DNA of 64,000 nt from Gilliamella sp. wkB308 (GCF_001690185.1 NZ_LZGN01000034.1:186001-250000); one strand, 5' to 3'; positions 1-8,983 are shown, counted from the stretch's first letter. Program-made: numbers and translations. Notes: generated by a model from the sequence alone, not told the origin.

Positions 1-210
1 ATCAAAAGCGAAAGCCTTATTTAGCATCGCACCACCATATGAACGCAATACACAACCTTTTTGTTCTAAATGGCGAAGATCATTACGAATGGTGACAGTT
101 GAAACTTTAAAAAGCTTACTTAATTTATTGACTGAAACGGTATTTTCTTTACCGAGTAAATAAATAATTTTTTCTCGACGCTGCAACGTATTCATTATTA
201 AATCATTCAT
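1..210 (-). CDS. DeoR-family transcriptional regulator, N-terminal part (cut by window start)
   Basis: The reverse strand encodes about 70 residues that run off the window edge. They contain the DeoR-type winged helix-turn-helix: a start rich in QRREKII, then VSVNKLSKLFKVSTVTIRND and a segment ending in LRSYGGA, which is the usual end of the DNA-binding domain in sugar- and polyol-operon repressors. The sugar-phosphate sensing C-terminal domain lies outside the window, so the effector cannot be inferred. I chose the ATG at 208-210; a second ATG at 193-195 is possible because helix 1 begins just after it. A CRP-like site lies about 265 bases upstream, which would suit a carbon-source regulator. 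The target operon is presumably further left. Confidence 0.85.
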   Translation of the reverse strand, partial: MNDLIMNTLQRREKIIYLLGKENTVSVNKLSKLFKVSTVTIRNDLRHLEQKGCVLRSYGGAMLNKAFAFD

Positions 211-474
211 AACATAATTACTTGTTTTGCTTTCATTCTGTTATTCAATTTAAACACAGGCAAAGGATCGAAAAATGATAGGTGAGTCACAAAACCGATT
301 TTGGTTATAAAAACGTGAAAATCTTTTCATTTGAAAGGAAGTGAAAGAAAGGGTAAGGATAGTAATAATAACTTAAAAATAATATTGTATTGTTATTCAA
401 TTAATTAGCAAACTTGAATGGATAATGAAAAATACTTAAATTATCGAAAAAATAACGAGTATTTCGTTTAATGA

Positions 475-490
475 AGTGATGAAGATCACA
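475..490. promoter_or_regulatory. CRP (cAMP receptor protein) binding-site-like palindrome
   Basis: AGTGA-TGAAGA-TCACA matches the CRP core consensus TGTGA-N6-TCACA at 9 of 10 positions, with A-rich flanks. It is about 265 bases upstream of the DeoR-type gene, the only gene it could regulate from this side, since the gene to the right ends towards it. Binding is inferred from sequence only. Confidence 0.5.
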
Positions 491-577
491 AATTGGATAA
501 TTCGACCAAAATATTTAGAATATTTTATCAATAAAAAAGAAATGACGTTGAGCCCAAAGTTAAATAAAGTGAAAGTT

Positions 578-608
578 GTTATTGAAACCCAATGAGAGTT
601 TCAATAAC
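578..608 (-). terminator. Hairpin after the MarR-HlyD-permease operon
   Basis: Perfect 11-bp inverted repeat (578-588 with 598-608) with a 9-base loop, 12 bases past the permease stop codon. The tract after the stem on the minus strand is only moderately U-rich, so it may be a weak terminator or an mRNA-stabilising stem. Confidence 0.55.
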
Positions 609-620
609 TTTATTAATGAG

Positions 621-1796
621 TTAGCTTACGTCGGTTTGGGGATGTGCAATGGATTTTTGCGTTCGTTCAAAAACGATCATCACCACAAACGCAATGACAG
701 TTAAATAAATAATGAAAATGCCATAGGTAGATAGCATATCAATCAGTGAACGTCCTCGCATGGCGATATCTCGGAAGAATCGAAATAGCCAGACTAAAGG
801 AAATGCATGACTAACATAGTAAGTCCAAAGTGGCATTATCCCGACTGCCATGGTTGATCCACCCATAATAAATCCCGGTGGTACTAAGAAAATCATTTTG
901 CTTGCGCCTTCACCGGGATTATTAGTTTTCCAGGAAAGTAAAAAACCTAACCAACCAAACGCAAGTCCGGTCATGAAAATGCTTGGTATAAAAATAAAAT
1001 AATTACCATCAAAACGTAATTGTCCAAAGATCACTAATACGGCGGTTATTAATGTTAATCCGGTCGTATAAAATAATGCATAAGGGACTGTTCTTGCTAA
1101 TAGTGCAACAAAGCCTCTTTCTAAAACTGTATTCCACATGCCAGTGACTTTTAAACGACCGACAATCATTAAAGAGGTTAATCCATACGTCAGTGAGGAG
1201 AAGAAGTAAACAAAATAGATGATTGTCGATATAGTGGAAGAGCTAGCTGGATTAAACATATATCGCGTTTTAAGTTGCATTGGCGATAAGGTGGCTTCTG
1301 TCCCTTCATGTCCTAAACCTAATGCAGACACTTTACCGACGCTAAGTTCCGCCCCTAACTCAGGAATATATTCATTTAAGCTTTGTAACACTTTGGCATT
1401 TTGTGCATCATTGGTATCATCAGCAAAATACCCTAAACGAACAGTTTGGTCACCTTTTTTAAGACTTTTTTCTAATCCTTTTGGGATATAAAGTACCCCT
1501 AAATTGCGATCGTGCGAAACTAAAGTGATAGGATTTACTGGTGACCGGATGACTTCGGATACTTCGATATAAGGTGAAGTATTGACTTTACTGATTAATT
1601 CCGTTGAATAGTGTGAACCATCAAGATCGATAACCGCAATCTTACCTTCAAAAACGGCACCATGACTTAACACAATGGAAAAGATTAGGGCAACAATTGC
1701 CGCTAATCCTATCGCAACTTTATAATATGGAATGAAGTGACCTGACAACATTGCGTCAAGTTCTTCTTGCATAGATTTAATGATGTTTTGCATCAT
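621..1796 (-). CDS. ABC-2 type transporter permease
   Basis: A 391-residue inner-membrane permease of the ABC-2 family (YhhJ/YbhS/YbhR type) acting in drug or small-molecule export. One transmembrane helix near residues 25-45 is followed by a large extracytoplasmic domain (about 50-180) and then a block of about five helices to the C-terminus, the usual layout when the partner is an HlyD adaptor. Its start overlaps the stop of the HlyD gene by 4 bases (ATGA), so translation is probably coupled. No ATPase gene and no second permease gene is present here, although such exporters normally need an ATPase; either it is encoded elsewhere or this is a split system. The substrate cannot be deduced. 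Confidence 0.85.
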   Translation of the reverse strand: MMQNIIKSMQEELDAMLSGHFIPYYKVAIGLAAIVALIFSIVLSHGAVFEGKIAVIDLDGSHYSTELISKVNTSPYIEVSEVIRSPVNPITLVSHDRNLGVLYIPKGLEKSLKKGDQTVRLGYFADDTNDAQNAKVLQSLNEYIPELGAELSVGKVSALGLGHEGTEATLSPMQLKTRYMFNPASSSTISTIIYFVYFFSSLTYGLTSLMIVGRLKVTGMWNTVLERGFVALLARTVPYALFYTTGLTLITAVLVIFGQLRFDGNYFIFIPSIFMTGLAFGWLGFLLSWKTNNPGEGASKMIFLVPPGFIMGGSTMAVGIMPLWTYYVSHAFPLVWLFRFFRDIAMRGRSLIDMLSTYGIFIIYLTVIAFVVMIVFERTQKSIAHPQTDVS

Positions 1797-2923
1797 TGAT
1801 CAACCTCGATTGTCATACCCGTTAAAAGTTTTGGAATAGGTTCCATATATATTCTGACTTGATAAGAGGTTAAATCAGCTTGACCACGTTCACGTGTCAT
1901 ACGTAAATCCGCAAAAGAAGGCGCTGCGGTTGCAAAACGAACTTTACCTTTTATCTCTTTATCAAGGGCGATGACATTGGCTTTAACCGTTGTGCCCGGT
2001 TGGTAATCATTAACCATTTTTTCATTTACATAAATGTCAATGTATTTACGATCGGTCTCTAATAATACCGCAGGTGCGCCGGTTGGGGCTAATTCACCAT
2101 CTTCGAACATGATTTTTAATACTTTGCCATCTTCAGGAGCCGTTAACGTTAATCGTTGGTAATTGATATGTAGCTGTTTTAAGTCTGCTTCAGCTTGTGC
2201 AAGTTGTGCTTGGAGCTGAGCTAACTGATTTTGTCGGTTTTGAAGTTTTTGTCGTGCGATAGCAACAGATTGTATTGTCATACCTGTTGCATTTCGAGTT
2301 TGCTCAAATTGATTAACTTGTTCGGGTGTTGCACCAATCATTAAGGTGGATAATTGGCTTTGGATCTGAACAACTTGCATTTTCGCAACCGTAAAGGCAT
2401 TACGGGCGGTATCAAGTTGTGATTGCGAGTTTCCCCCTGTTTTACGTAATTGGGTTTGACGATCAAACTCCATTTGAGCTAAATTTTGAGCTGATTTAGC
2501 AGCTTCTAAATTTGCTTTTACTTCTTCAATTTTACGCCAAGTGGATAATTCGGTTAAATTTGTTTCGTTTTCAGTGATCGCAATGGCAGCTTGTTCTTGA
2601 GCAACAGCCGCTTTTTGACTATCAACCTGCGCTTGTAGACGATCGATAGCTAATTTAGTATCGACATCTTCTAATTGCATTAATGGATCCCCTTTTTTTA
2701 CAAATTGTGATTCTTCAACAAATCGTTTGATGACTTTTCCGCTCACATTTTGAAAGGCAATATTAATCTCATCTGCGGTTAATACGCCAGATTTAATACT
2801 TTTAGCCACGGTGACGGCATCATTTCGAGAACCTAAAAAGATTAAAAAAGAGGCAACTGTTAGGATAATTAAAAATATAACAGGGATTTTGATATTTTTT
2901 TTCATATATAGCTTATTTTCCAT
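1793..2923 (-). CDS. HlyD-family membrane fusion (periplasmic adaptor) protein
   Basis: About 376 residues. A Lys-rich start and one N-terminal membrane anchor (IPVIFLIILTVASFLIFLG) are followed by a lipoyl/barrel-sandwich half (about 45-80), a long Gln/Ala-rich coiled-coil hairpin (about 80-255), then the second lipoyl half and beta-barrel. This is the adaptor that links an inner-membrane exporter to an outer-membrane channel. The start is uncertain: ATG at 2921-2923 lies only 4 bases from a predicted MarR operator, while the in-frame ATG at 2903-2905 would give the more typical MKKNIKIPV start. It precedes and overlaps the ABC-2 permease gene and lies beside the marR gene, so it is probably induced when the MarR repressor binds its ligand. 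Confidence 0.88.
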   Translation of the reverse strand: MENKLYMKKNIKIPVIFLIILTVASFLIFLGSRNDAVTVAKSIKSGVLTADEINIAFQNVSGKVIKRFVEESQFVKKGDPLMQLEDVDTKLAIDRLQAQVDSQKAAVAQEQAAIAITENETNLTELSTWRKIEEVKANLEAAKSAQNLAQMEFDRQTQLRKTGGNSQSQLDTARNAFTVAKMQVVQIQSQLSTLMIGATPEQVNQFEQTRNATGMTIQSVAIARQKLQNRQNQLAQLQAQLAQAEADLKQLHINYQRLTLTAPEDGKVLKIMFEDGELAPTGAPAVLLETDRKYIDIYVNEKMVNDYQPGTTVKANVIALDKEIKGKVRFATAAPSFADLRMTRERGQADLTSYQVRIYMEPIPKLLTGMTIEVDQ

Positions 2924-2927
2924 TTAA

Positions 2928-2939
2928 TTAGTCAGCTAA
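2928..2939. promoter_or_regulatory. Predicted MarR operator at the HlyD gene
   Basis: TTAGTCAGCTAA is a near-palindrome placed just upstream of the HlyD start. The same motif with one base changed (TTAGTCGGCTAA) occurs at 3501-3512 beside the promoter of the neighbouring marR gene. Two copies of a rare 12-mer, one at each transcription unit of the same locus, is the classic arrangement for a local MarR repressor. Confidence 0.6.
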
Positions 2940-2983
2940 GTATTTAGATAAATTTAATAGACTTTAAATGAGCTTAAAGTCAG

Positions 2984-3481
2984 TTAATTTCGTAAAAGTT
3001 TACGTAACATCAATATTAAAGACTCTTGTTCTTGCGAGCTTAAAACCTCGGCAAAAGCACGAATCGATTTTAGGTGATTGGGTAATGCTTTTTGAATTAA
3101 TTTTTCGCCAACTTCAGTCAATGAGATTAGTCGAGAGCGACCATCTTCCCCACTTTTGGACATGGTGATTAATGGTGAAGTTGCAGCTAGCATTCGTTTA
3201 ACCATAACTGACACGGTAGCAGGAGTAACACCTATGCGTAATGCCAAATCACTGGCACAGGTTTCACCTTCCGAAAAGAGTGACATTAATAATGCAAACT
3301 TACCTTCCGAAACATCATAATCTTTAGTCAGTTGTGCGTAAATGTTTGAACGGATTAAGTCAGCCGTGGTGATCAAGCTTAAGACCAGATCAACGCCTGA
3401 AACATCAACAATATCATCATTAAATCTTTGTGCTCGTGCTAACGTTTCACGAGACGGAAGCTTTCTTGACTTGTAATTCAA
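2984..3481 (-). CDS. MarR-family transcriptional regulator
   Basis: A 165-residue regulator with a dimerisation helix, a winged helix-turn-helix (around residues 60-125: FALLMSLFSEGETCASDLAL, then RIGVTPATVSVMVKRM and a wing with DGRSRLISLTEVG) and a C-terminal helix pair. The fold and DGRSR wing are typical of MarR proteins, which usually repress efflux genes and are released by phenolic or other small ligands. It lies upstream of, and on the same strand as, the HlyD/ABC-2 exporter genes. Its own promoter carries the 12-bp palindrome found upstream of HlyD, so autorepression and control of the exporter are both likely. The ligand is unknown. The N-terminal extension of about 40 residues is somewhat longer than in minimal MarR proteins. 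Confidence 0.9.
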   Translation of the reverse strand: MNYKSRKLPSRETLARAQRFNDDIVDVSGVDLVLSLITTADLIRSNIYAQLTKDYDVSEGKFALLMSLFSEGETCASDLALRIGVTPATVSVMVKRMLAATSPLITMSKSGEDGRSRLISLTEVGEKLIQKALPNHLKSIRAFAEVLSSQEQESLILMLRKLLRN

Positions 3482-3500
3482 TTATCATTACTCAATTTAT

Positions 3501-3512
3501 TTAGTCGGCTAA
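3501..3512. promoter_or_regulatory. Predicted MarR operator at the marR promoter
   Basis: TTAGTCGGCTAA abuts the -10 element of the predicted marR promoter and would cover the transcription start. It differs at one position from the copy upstream of the HlyD gene (2928-2939). The position predicts direct blocking of RNA polymerase. Confidence 0.6.
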
Positions 3513-3539
3513 TTATACTATTTAAATTTTGATTAGCAA
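3512..3539 (-). promoter_or_regulatory. Sigma-70 promoter of the marR gene
   Basis: On the minus strand TTGCTA (3534-3539) and TATAAT (3512-3517) are separated by 16 bases, with a perfect -10. The transcript would start near 3505, about 25 bases upstream of the marR start codon. Confidence 0.65.
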
Positions 3540-3657
3540 CATTATTTAACCAAGGGTGATTGGATATTAAAGGTTAAAGGCCATCAGGGTAGGGATCCTA
3601 AATTTAATTGACGTTAAATATTTTATAATGCTTTGTTTTAAAAATAGTTATCGTTAT

Positions 3658-3673
3658 TACTACTAAAGTGGTA
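3658..3673. promoter_or_regulatory. NarL/NarP 7-2-7 binding site upstream of nirB
   Basis: TACTACT-AA-AGTGGTA is two inverted heptamers separated by two bases and fits the NarL/NarP consensus TACYNMT in both half-sites. It is about 100 bases upstream of the nirB start, as in the enteric nirB promoter, where such a site confers nitrate/nitrite control. The narXL genes lie in this window. A degenerate FNR-like sequence is seen at 3678-3691 (TTGAG-N4-ATTAT), but only its left half is convincing. Confidence 0.7.
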
Positions 3674-3768
3674 ATCCTTGAGGATAATTATAATCTGAGC
3701 AAAGTAACATAAAATGGAGCACAGCTATAAATTAAATAATTGAATTAAAATAAAATTGGAGCTTTATT

Positions 3769-6294
3769 ATGAGTAAAACCAATCTCGTTATCATCGGTAA
3801 TGGGATGGTTGGACATCGTTTTATTGAAGAAGTTATCGATAAAATGCAGTCTGATCTGTTCAATATTACCATCTTTTGTGAAGAACCTCGCCTTGCATAT
3901 GACCGTGTTCACCTTTCTTCCTATTTTTCTGACCACACTGCTGAAGCGCTTTCTTTAGTTCGTGAAGGGCTATATGAAGAAAATAACATTCAAGTATTAC
4001 TGAATGAGCGGGCAATATTAATTAATCGTCAACGTAAAGAAGTTCACTCACACACAGGGCGAATTGTTCACTATGATAAATTGATTATTGCTACCGGATC
4101 TTATGCGTGGGTACCACCTATTAAAGGTTCAGATGGTGCAGATTGTTTTGTTTACCGAACCATTGAAGATCTTGATGCCATTCGTGAATGCGCAAAACAG
4201 TGTAAATCAGGTGCTGTTGTCGGTGGGGGGTTGTTAGGGCTTGAAGCTGCTGGTGCGCTGAAAAATTTAGGAATACAAACGCATGTCGTCGAATTTGCGC
4301 CAGTATTGATGGCTGAACAACTTGATGCCATGGGGGGTGATCAGTTACGCCGAAAAATTGAAGAGATGGGCGTTGGAGTTCATACCAGTAAAAATACCCA
4401 AGAAATTATTCATACGCCGTTAGGTAAGAAGATGCAATTTGCTGATGGTTCGTCGCTGGAAGTTGATTTTATCGTATTTTCAACAGGTATTCGCCCGAAT
4501 GATCAACTTGCTAAAGCATGTCAACTTGAGATTGGTCAACGTGGTGGCATTGTGGTAAATAACCATTGTCAGACATCTGATCCTGATATTTACGCTATTG
4601 GTGAGTGTGCTTGTTGGCAAGGTAAAGTATTTGGTTTGGTTGCACCAGGCTATAAGATGGCACAAGTTGCCTTAGCTCACTTAATGGGTGAGTCAATGCA
4701 ATTTGAAGGTGCTGATATGAGCGCTAAATTAAAGTTAATGGGCGTTGATGTCGGTAGTATAGGGGATGCTAAAGGAAAAACAACCGCTAGTCGTAGTTAT
4801 GTCTATTTAGATGAAAATATACCGGTTTATAAAAAATTAGTTGTTTCGTCAGATAATAAAAAATTATTAGGTGCTGTGTTGGTGGGTGATACAGCTGATT
4901 ATAGTAATTTATTGCAATTGATGTTAAATGAGATGGATCTTCCTGAGCATCCGGACACTTTAATTTTACCGGCTCATGCTGGGGCTAAACCGACAATGGG
5001 CGTCGAAGCTTTACCAGATACCGCACAAATTTGCTCATGTTTTGATGTGACAAAAGCAAAAATTATTAATGCAATTCACGCAGGTTGTCATACTGTAGCG
5101 GCAATCAAAGCAGAAACCAAAGCTGGCACCGGTTGTGGAGGGTGTATTCCATTAGTAACTCAGCTATTAAATTCTGAATTAGCTAAACAAGGTATCGAAG
5201 TCAGTCATGCTTTATGTGAACATTTTAAATACTCACGCCAAGAATTATATCATTTGATTCGTGTTGAAGGATTAACTTCATTTAATGAAGTGATTAAAAA
5301 ACATGGTACGGGTTATGGATGTGAGGTGTGTAAACCGACGATCGCATCTTTATTAGCTTCATGTTGGAACGATTATATTCTCAAACAAGATTTAGTTCCG
5401 TTGCAAGACAGTAACGATATCTTTCTTGGTAATATCCAAAAAAATGGAACATATTCGGTTATTCCGCGTAGTGCCGGAGGTGAAATTACACCAGAAGGCT
5501 TGATTGCGGTGGGGCAAATTGCTAAAAAATATCAACTTTATTCAAAAATTACCGGCTCTCAACGTATCGGTCTTTTCGGTGCGCAAAAAGATGATCTACC
5601 CGCTATTTGGAAAGAGTTAATTGATGCCGGCTTTGAGAGTGGTTATGCGTATGCAAAAGCCTTACGAATGGCTAAAACCTGTGTTGGTAGTACGTGGTGC
5701 CGTTTTGGTGTTGGGGATAGTGTCGGTCTGGGGGTAGAACTTGAAAATCGTTACAAAGGAATTCGGGCTCCACATAAATTTAAATTAGGTGTGTCGGGTT
5801 GTACGCGTGAATGTGCGGAAGCACAAGGTAAAGATATTGGCGTTATTGCAACTGAAAAAGGTTGGAATCTTTACGTATGTGGCAATGGTGGCATGAAACC
5901 TCGTCATGCTGATTTGCTTGCTGCTGATCTCGATAAACAAACATTAATTCAATATCTTGATCGCTTTATTATGTTTTATATCCGTACTGCTGATAAATTA
6001 CAACGCACTTCGGTATGGCTCGAAAATCTGGAAGGTGGAATTGATTATTTGCGTAGTGTAATCATCGACAATAAGTTAGGTATTAATGATGAGTTGGAAA
6101 GTGAAATGACTCGTCTGCGTAAATTGGTGGTGTGTGAGTGGAAAGAAACGGTTGAACATCCTGAAAACCAACAACGATTTACTCACTTTATTAACAGTAA
6201 TTTGCGTGATGAAAATGTCAAATTTATTCCAGAACGTGATCAGCATCGACCTGCGACAGCTGAAGAACGTCAAGCAATGTTAGGAGAGCAGTAA
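3769..6294 (+). CDS. nirB: Nitrite reductase (NADH), large subunit
   Basis: An 841-residue cytoplasmic assimilatory/detoxifying nitrite reductase that reduces nitrite to ammonium with NADH. Domain order: FAD/NAD(P)-binding pyridine nucleotide-disulfide oxidoreductase module (about 1-310, with IGNGMVGHRF and GGGLLGLEAAGAL), BFD-like [2Fe-2S] segment (about 415-480, with CSC and CGGC), then ferredoxin-like and siroheme/4Fe-4S halves (about 540-800). The siroheme-cluster cysteines are seen in KTCVGSTWCRFG and SGCTRECAEAQG. The length matches enteric NirB. It is followed 1 base later by nirD, then nirC and cysG, which supply the second subunit, nitrite entry and the siroheme cofactor. The upstream NarL/NarP-type site predicts induction by nitrate or nitrite through the nearby narXL pair. 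Confidence 0.97.
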   Translation: MSKTNLVIIGNGMVGHRFIEEVIDKMQSDLFNITIFCEEPRLAYDRVHLSSYFSDHTAEALSLVREGLYEENNIQVLLNERAILINRQRKEVHSHTGRIVHYDKLIIATGSYAWVPPIKGSDGADCFVYRTIEDLDAIRECAKQCKSGAVVGGGLLGLEAAGALKNLGIQTHVVEFAPVLMAEQLDAMGGDQLRRKIEEMGVGVHTSKNTQEIIHTPLGKKMQFADGSSLEVDFIVFSTGIRPNDQLAKACQLEIGQRGGIVVNNHCQTSDPDIYAIGECACWQGKVFGLVAPGYKMAQVALAHLMGESMQFEGADMSAKLKLMGVDVGSIGDAKGKTTASRSYVYLDENIPVYKKLVVSSDNKKLLGAVLVGDTADYSNLLQLMLNEMDLPEHPDTLILPAHAGAKPTMGVEALPDTAQICSCFDVTKAKIINAIHAGCHTVAAIKAETKAGTGCGGCIPLVTQLLNSELAKQGIEVSHALCEHFKYSRQELYHLIRVEGLTSFNEVIKKHGTGYGCEVCKPTIASLLASCWNDYILKQDLVPLQDSNDIFLGNIQKNGTYSVIPRSAGGEITPEGLIAVGQIAKKYQLYSKITGSQRIGLFGAQKDDLPAIWKELIDAGFESGYAYAKALRMAKTCVGSTWCRFGVGDSVGLGVELENRYKGIRAPHKFKLGVSGCTRECAEAQGKDIGVIATEKGWNLYVCGNGGMKPRHADLLAADLDKQTLIQYLDRFIMFYIRTADKLQRTSVWLENLEGGIDYLRSVIIDNKLGINDELESEMTRLRKLVVCEWKETVEHPENQQRFTHFINSNLRDENVKFIPERDQHRPATAEERQAMLGEQ

Positions 6295-6295
6295 T

Positions 6296-6631
6296 ATGAG
6301 CCAATGGATAACAGTTTGTCAACTCGATGACATTTTACCGGAAACAGGCGTATGTGCACTTGTTGGTCATGAACATGTTGCGGTATTCCGTCCTTATGAT
6401 TCTGATGAAATTTATGCAATCAGTAATATCGATCCTTTTGCGCAAGCCAGTGTCTTATCTCGAGGTATTATTGGGCAGCATGACAATGACTTGTATGTTG
6501 CAAGCCCATTAAAAAAACAGCGTTTTCGTTTAAAAGATGGTTATTGCATAGATGATGCCGACTATTCAATTGCGCATTATGAAGTAAGAGTCAATACAGA
6601 TGGTTTTGTTGAAGTTAAATCATCGAGTTAA
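6296..6631 (+). CDS. nirD: Nitrite reductase (NADH), small subunit
   Basis: A 111-residue protein with the NirD/Rieske-like beta fold: starts SQWITVCQLDDILPETGVCALV and continues with VAVFRPYDSDEIYAISNIDP. The Cys-His pairs that hold a Rieske cluster are not present, as is normal for NirD. It partners NirB and is needed for NADH-dependent nitrite reduction. The start codon lies 1 base after the nirB stop, so the two are translationally linked. The length agrees with enteric NirD (about 108 residues). Confidence 0.95.
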   Translation: MSQWITVCQLDDILPETGVCALVGHEHVAVFRPYDSDEIYAISNIDPFAQASVLSRGIIGQHDNDLYVASPLKKQRFRLKDGYCIDDADYSIAHYEVRVNTDGFVEVKSSS

Positions 6632-6656
6632 AACAATTTTTAAGGTTTAGATAGTT

Positions 6657-7424
6657 ATGTATACCGATACCATTAATAAATGTGCTGCCAATGCAGCACG
6701 TATTGTACGTTTAGCCAAAATTAACCCAATAGGGTTTTGGTTAAGTTCTGCTATGGCTGGCGCTTATGTTGGACTTGGCATTATTTTGATTTTCACTTTA
6801 GGTAATTTACTTGATCCGTCGTTAAGACCTTTAGTCATGGGGGCGACATTTGGTATTGCCTTAACGTTAGTTGTGATTGCTGGGTCTGAGCTTTTTACCG
6901 GTCACACAATGTTTTTAACGTTTGGCGTAAAATGTAAGAAAATTACGCATACACAGATGTGGCTAGTATTACCTCAAACGTGGTTAGCTAATTTATTGGG
7001 TTCTATTTTTGTCGCTGCTTTATATTTTTATGCTGCTACCCCATTATTATCAACCGATACCAGTTTAGTGCATAGTGCAGCACTAGCCAAAACGACTGCA
7101 TCGGCTAGTGCGCTGTTTTTCCGTGGCATTTTGTGTAACTGGCTTGTTTGTTTAGCTATTTGGATGGCAAATCGTGTTGAAGGTTCAGCTAAATTTATTG
7201 CGATTTGGTGGTGTTTGCTTGCATTTATTGCCTGTGGTTATGAGCATTCGGTGGCGAATATGACGCTATTTTCACTCTCATGGTTTGGTCATCATAGTGA
7301 GGCTTATACCCTATGTGGAATTGGTCATAATTTACTTTGGGTATCGTTAGGTAACCTTGTTTCTGGCGTTGTTTTTATGGGCTTAGGATACTGGTATTCG
7401 ACGCCGAAAACTGAACGACCATAA
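6657..7424 (+). CDS. nirC: Formate/nitrite-family channel, nitrite transporter
   Basis: A 255-residue FNT-family membrane channel. Six hydrophobic helices are visible, with the typical early segment GFWLSSAMAGAYVGLGIILI, the GSELFTGHTMFL loop (helix-2/omega region) and a late conserved ACGYEHSVANM segment. FNT proteins form pentamers that move nitrite or formate anions. Placement between nirD and cysG identifies it as NirC, which brings nitrite to the cytoplasmic reductase and limits toxic build-up. The gap to nirD is 25 bases, so it belongs to the same operon. Confidence 0.95.
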   Translation: MYTDTINKCAANAARIVRLAKINPIGFWLSSAMAGAYVGLGIILIFTLGNLLDPSLRPLVMGATFGIALTLVVIAGSELFTGHTMFLTFGVKCKKITHTQMWLVLPQTWLANLLGSIFVAALYFYAATPLLSTDTSLVHSAALAKTTASASALFFRGILCNWLVCLAIWMANRVEGSAKFIAIWWCLLAFIACGYEHSVANMTLFSLSWFGHHSEAYTLCGIGHNLLWVSLGNLVSGVVFMGLGYWYSTPKTERP

Positions 7425-7461
7425 TCTTAGCAGAATTAAAAAGGATATATATTGAGGTTTT

Positions 7462-8835
7462 ATGGATTATTTTCCACTATTTTGTAAGTTAGAAAATCGT
7501 GATTGTCTGTTGGTCGGGGGTGGCGAAATCGCTGAGCGAAAAGCTCGGCTATTACTCGAAGCGGGTGCAAAGTTAACGGTTAACGCACTTGAATTTAATG
7601 AGCAATTTTTATGTTGGCAAGCGCAAAAACAGTTGATGTTACAGCAAGGTGAATTTAATGCACAACTGCTTGATAATAAATGGTTAGTCATTGCCGCGAC
7701 CGATTGTCCTAAAACCAATCAAACCGTTAGTATAGAGGCTGAAAATCGCCGTATTTTTTGTAATGTTGTCGATTCGCCGAAAGATGCTAGTTTTATTATG
7801 CCTTCGATAATTGATCGTTCACCGATTATGGTTGCCGTGTCATCAGGAGGGCATGCGCCGGTTTTAGCTCGTCTATTACGAGAAAAACTAGAGTCAATAT
7901 TGCCTCAGCACTTAGGTAAATTAGCGCAATATGCGGGTTATTTACGAAATAAAGCTAAGCAAACCTATAAAACGCTGACAGAACGCCGTCGATTTTGGGA
8001 AAAGCTTTTTACCCATGATAGATTGGCACAAGCCATTGCCAATAATGATTCTGAACAAGTGGAAACACTAACTAATGAGTTATTTAATCTATCACTGGAT
8101 CATCGTGGTGAAGTGGTTTTAGTGGGCGCTGGTCCCGGTGATGCAGGCTTACTGACTTTAAAAGGATTACAGCAAATCCAACAAGCGGATATCATTGTGT
8201 ATGATCGATTGGTTTCGGATGAAATTATGAATCTTGTCAGGCGGGATGCTCAGCGTATTTTTGTTGGCAAACGGGCAGGGTATCACTGCGTGCCACAAGA
8301 ACAGATTAATCAAATTTTGCTGGAACAAGCGCAAAAAGGGTTACGTGTTGTCCGTCTAAAAGGGGGCGATCCGTTTATTTTTGGGCGAGGAGGCGAAGAG
8401 CTGGAAACGTTATATAATGCTGATATTCCATTTTCAGTTGTACCGGGGATCACTGCTGCATCAGGGTGTTCTGCATACAGTGGTATTCCTTTAACACATC
8501 GAGATTATGCGCATAGTGTTCGTTTAATTACTGGGCATTTGAAAGATGGTAGTCATCTTGATTGGCAAAGTTTAGCGGCTGAAAAGCAGACCTTAGTGTT
8601 TTATATGGGACTGTCTCAAGCTGAAAACATTAGTCAACAATTAATCAAACACGGTATGAATGCTAATACGCCAGTCGCCATTGTTGAGGAAGGTACCAGT
8701 ACCAAACAAAAAGTGGTAACGGGTTTGCTTGGTGAGTTAGCTAAAATCGCTTTGCGAGCATGTAGTCCAAGTTTGATTATCATCGGGCCGGTTGTTGCAT
8801 TACGAGAAAAACTCAATTGGTTTTCAAATCATTAA
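7462..8835 (+). CDS. cysG: Siroheme synthase (multifunctional)
   Basis: A 457-residue fusion enzyme that turns uroporphyrinogen III into siroheme. The N-terminal third is the precorrin-2 dehydrogenase/sirohydrochlorin ferrochelatase, with the NAD-binding motif [20 protein letters not shown]. The C-terminal half (from about 213) is the SAM-dependent uroporphyrinogen III methyltransferase, with [18 protein letters not shown] and [15 protein letters not shown]. Siroheme is the cofactor of NirB, and the gene is the last of the nir operon, so cofactor supply is tied to enzyme demand. The length equals enteric CysG (457 residues). Confidence 0.97.
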   Translation: MDYFPLFCKLENRDCLLVGGGEIAERKARLLLEAGAKLTVNALEFNEQFLCWQAQKQLMLQQGEFNAQLLDNKWLVIAATDCPKTNQTVSIEAENRRIFCNVVDSPKDASFIMPSIIDRSPIMVAVSSGGHAPVLARLLREKLESILPQHLGKLAQYAGYLRNKAKQTYKTLTERRRFWEKLFTHDRLAQAIANNDSEQVETLTNELFNLSLDHRGEVVLVGAGPGDAGLLTLKGLQQIQQADIIVYDRLVSDEIMNLVRRDAQRIFVGKRAGYHCVPQEQINQILLEQAQKGLRVVRLKGGDPFIFGRGGEELETLYNADIPFSVVPGITAASGCSAYSGIPLTHRDYAHSVRLITGHLKDGSHLDWQSLAAEKQTLVFYMGLSQAENISQQLIKHGMNANTPVAIVEEGTSTKQKVVTGLLGELAKIALRACSPSLIIIGPVVALREKLNWFSNH

Positions 8836-8839
8836 ATTA

Positions 8840-8883
8840 AACAAGCAAGTCTATTAATTTACAGCGTAATGGTCTTGCCTGTT
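8840..8883. terminator. Imperfect hairpin between convergent cysG and narL
   Basis: An inverted repeat (8840-8855 with 8868-8883) of about 14 pairs including a G-U pair and two mismatches lies 5 bases after the cysG stop. No strong U-tract follows on either strand, so it is at best a weak intrinsic terminator. Confidence 0.4.
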
Positions 8884-8983
8884 ATCTAAACGTTAACCGC
8901 CTTACATCATCATAACTTAAGGGATGACAGCTTTTAAAGCTTTTGATCGAGTTAAGTATAATCAATTATCTTCAATTAAAGCA

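Larger units (their letters stand above)
211..620. other. 410-base intergenic region upstream of the DeoR gene
   Basis: No credible coding sequence is seen on either strand. The region is very AT-rich. It holds a CRP-like palindrome (475-490) and a perfect 11-bp hairpin (578-608) just past the permease stop codon. The rest, including the probable promoter of the DeoR gene, shows no element I can assign with confidence. Confidence 0.6.

Noticed and set aside
3678-3691. FNR site in the nirB promoter
   Set aside because: Left half TTGA is fine but the right half ATTAT is far from ATCAA, and spacing to a -10 element is not the usual -41.5; not reported as a feature.
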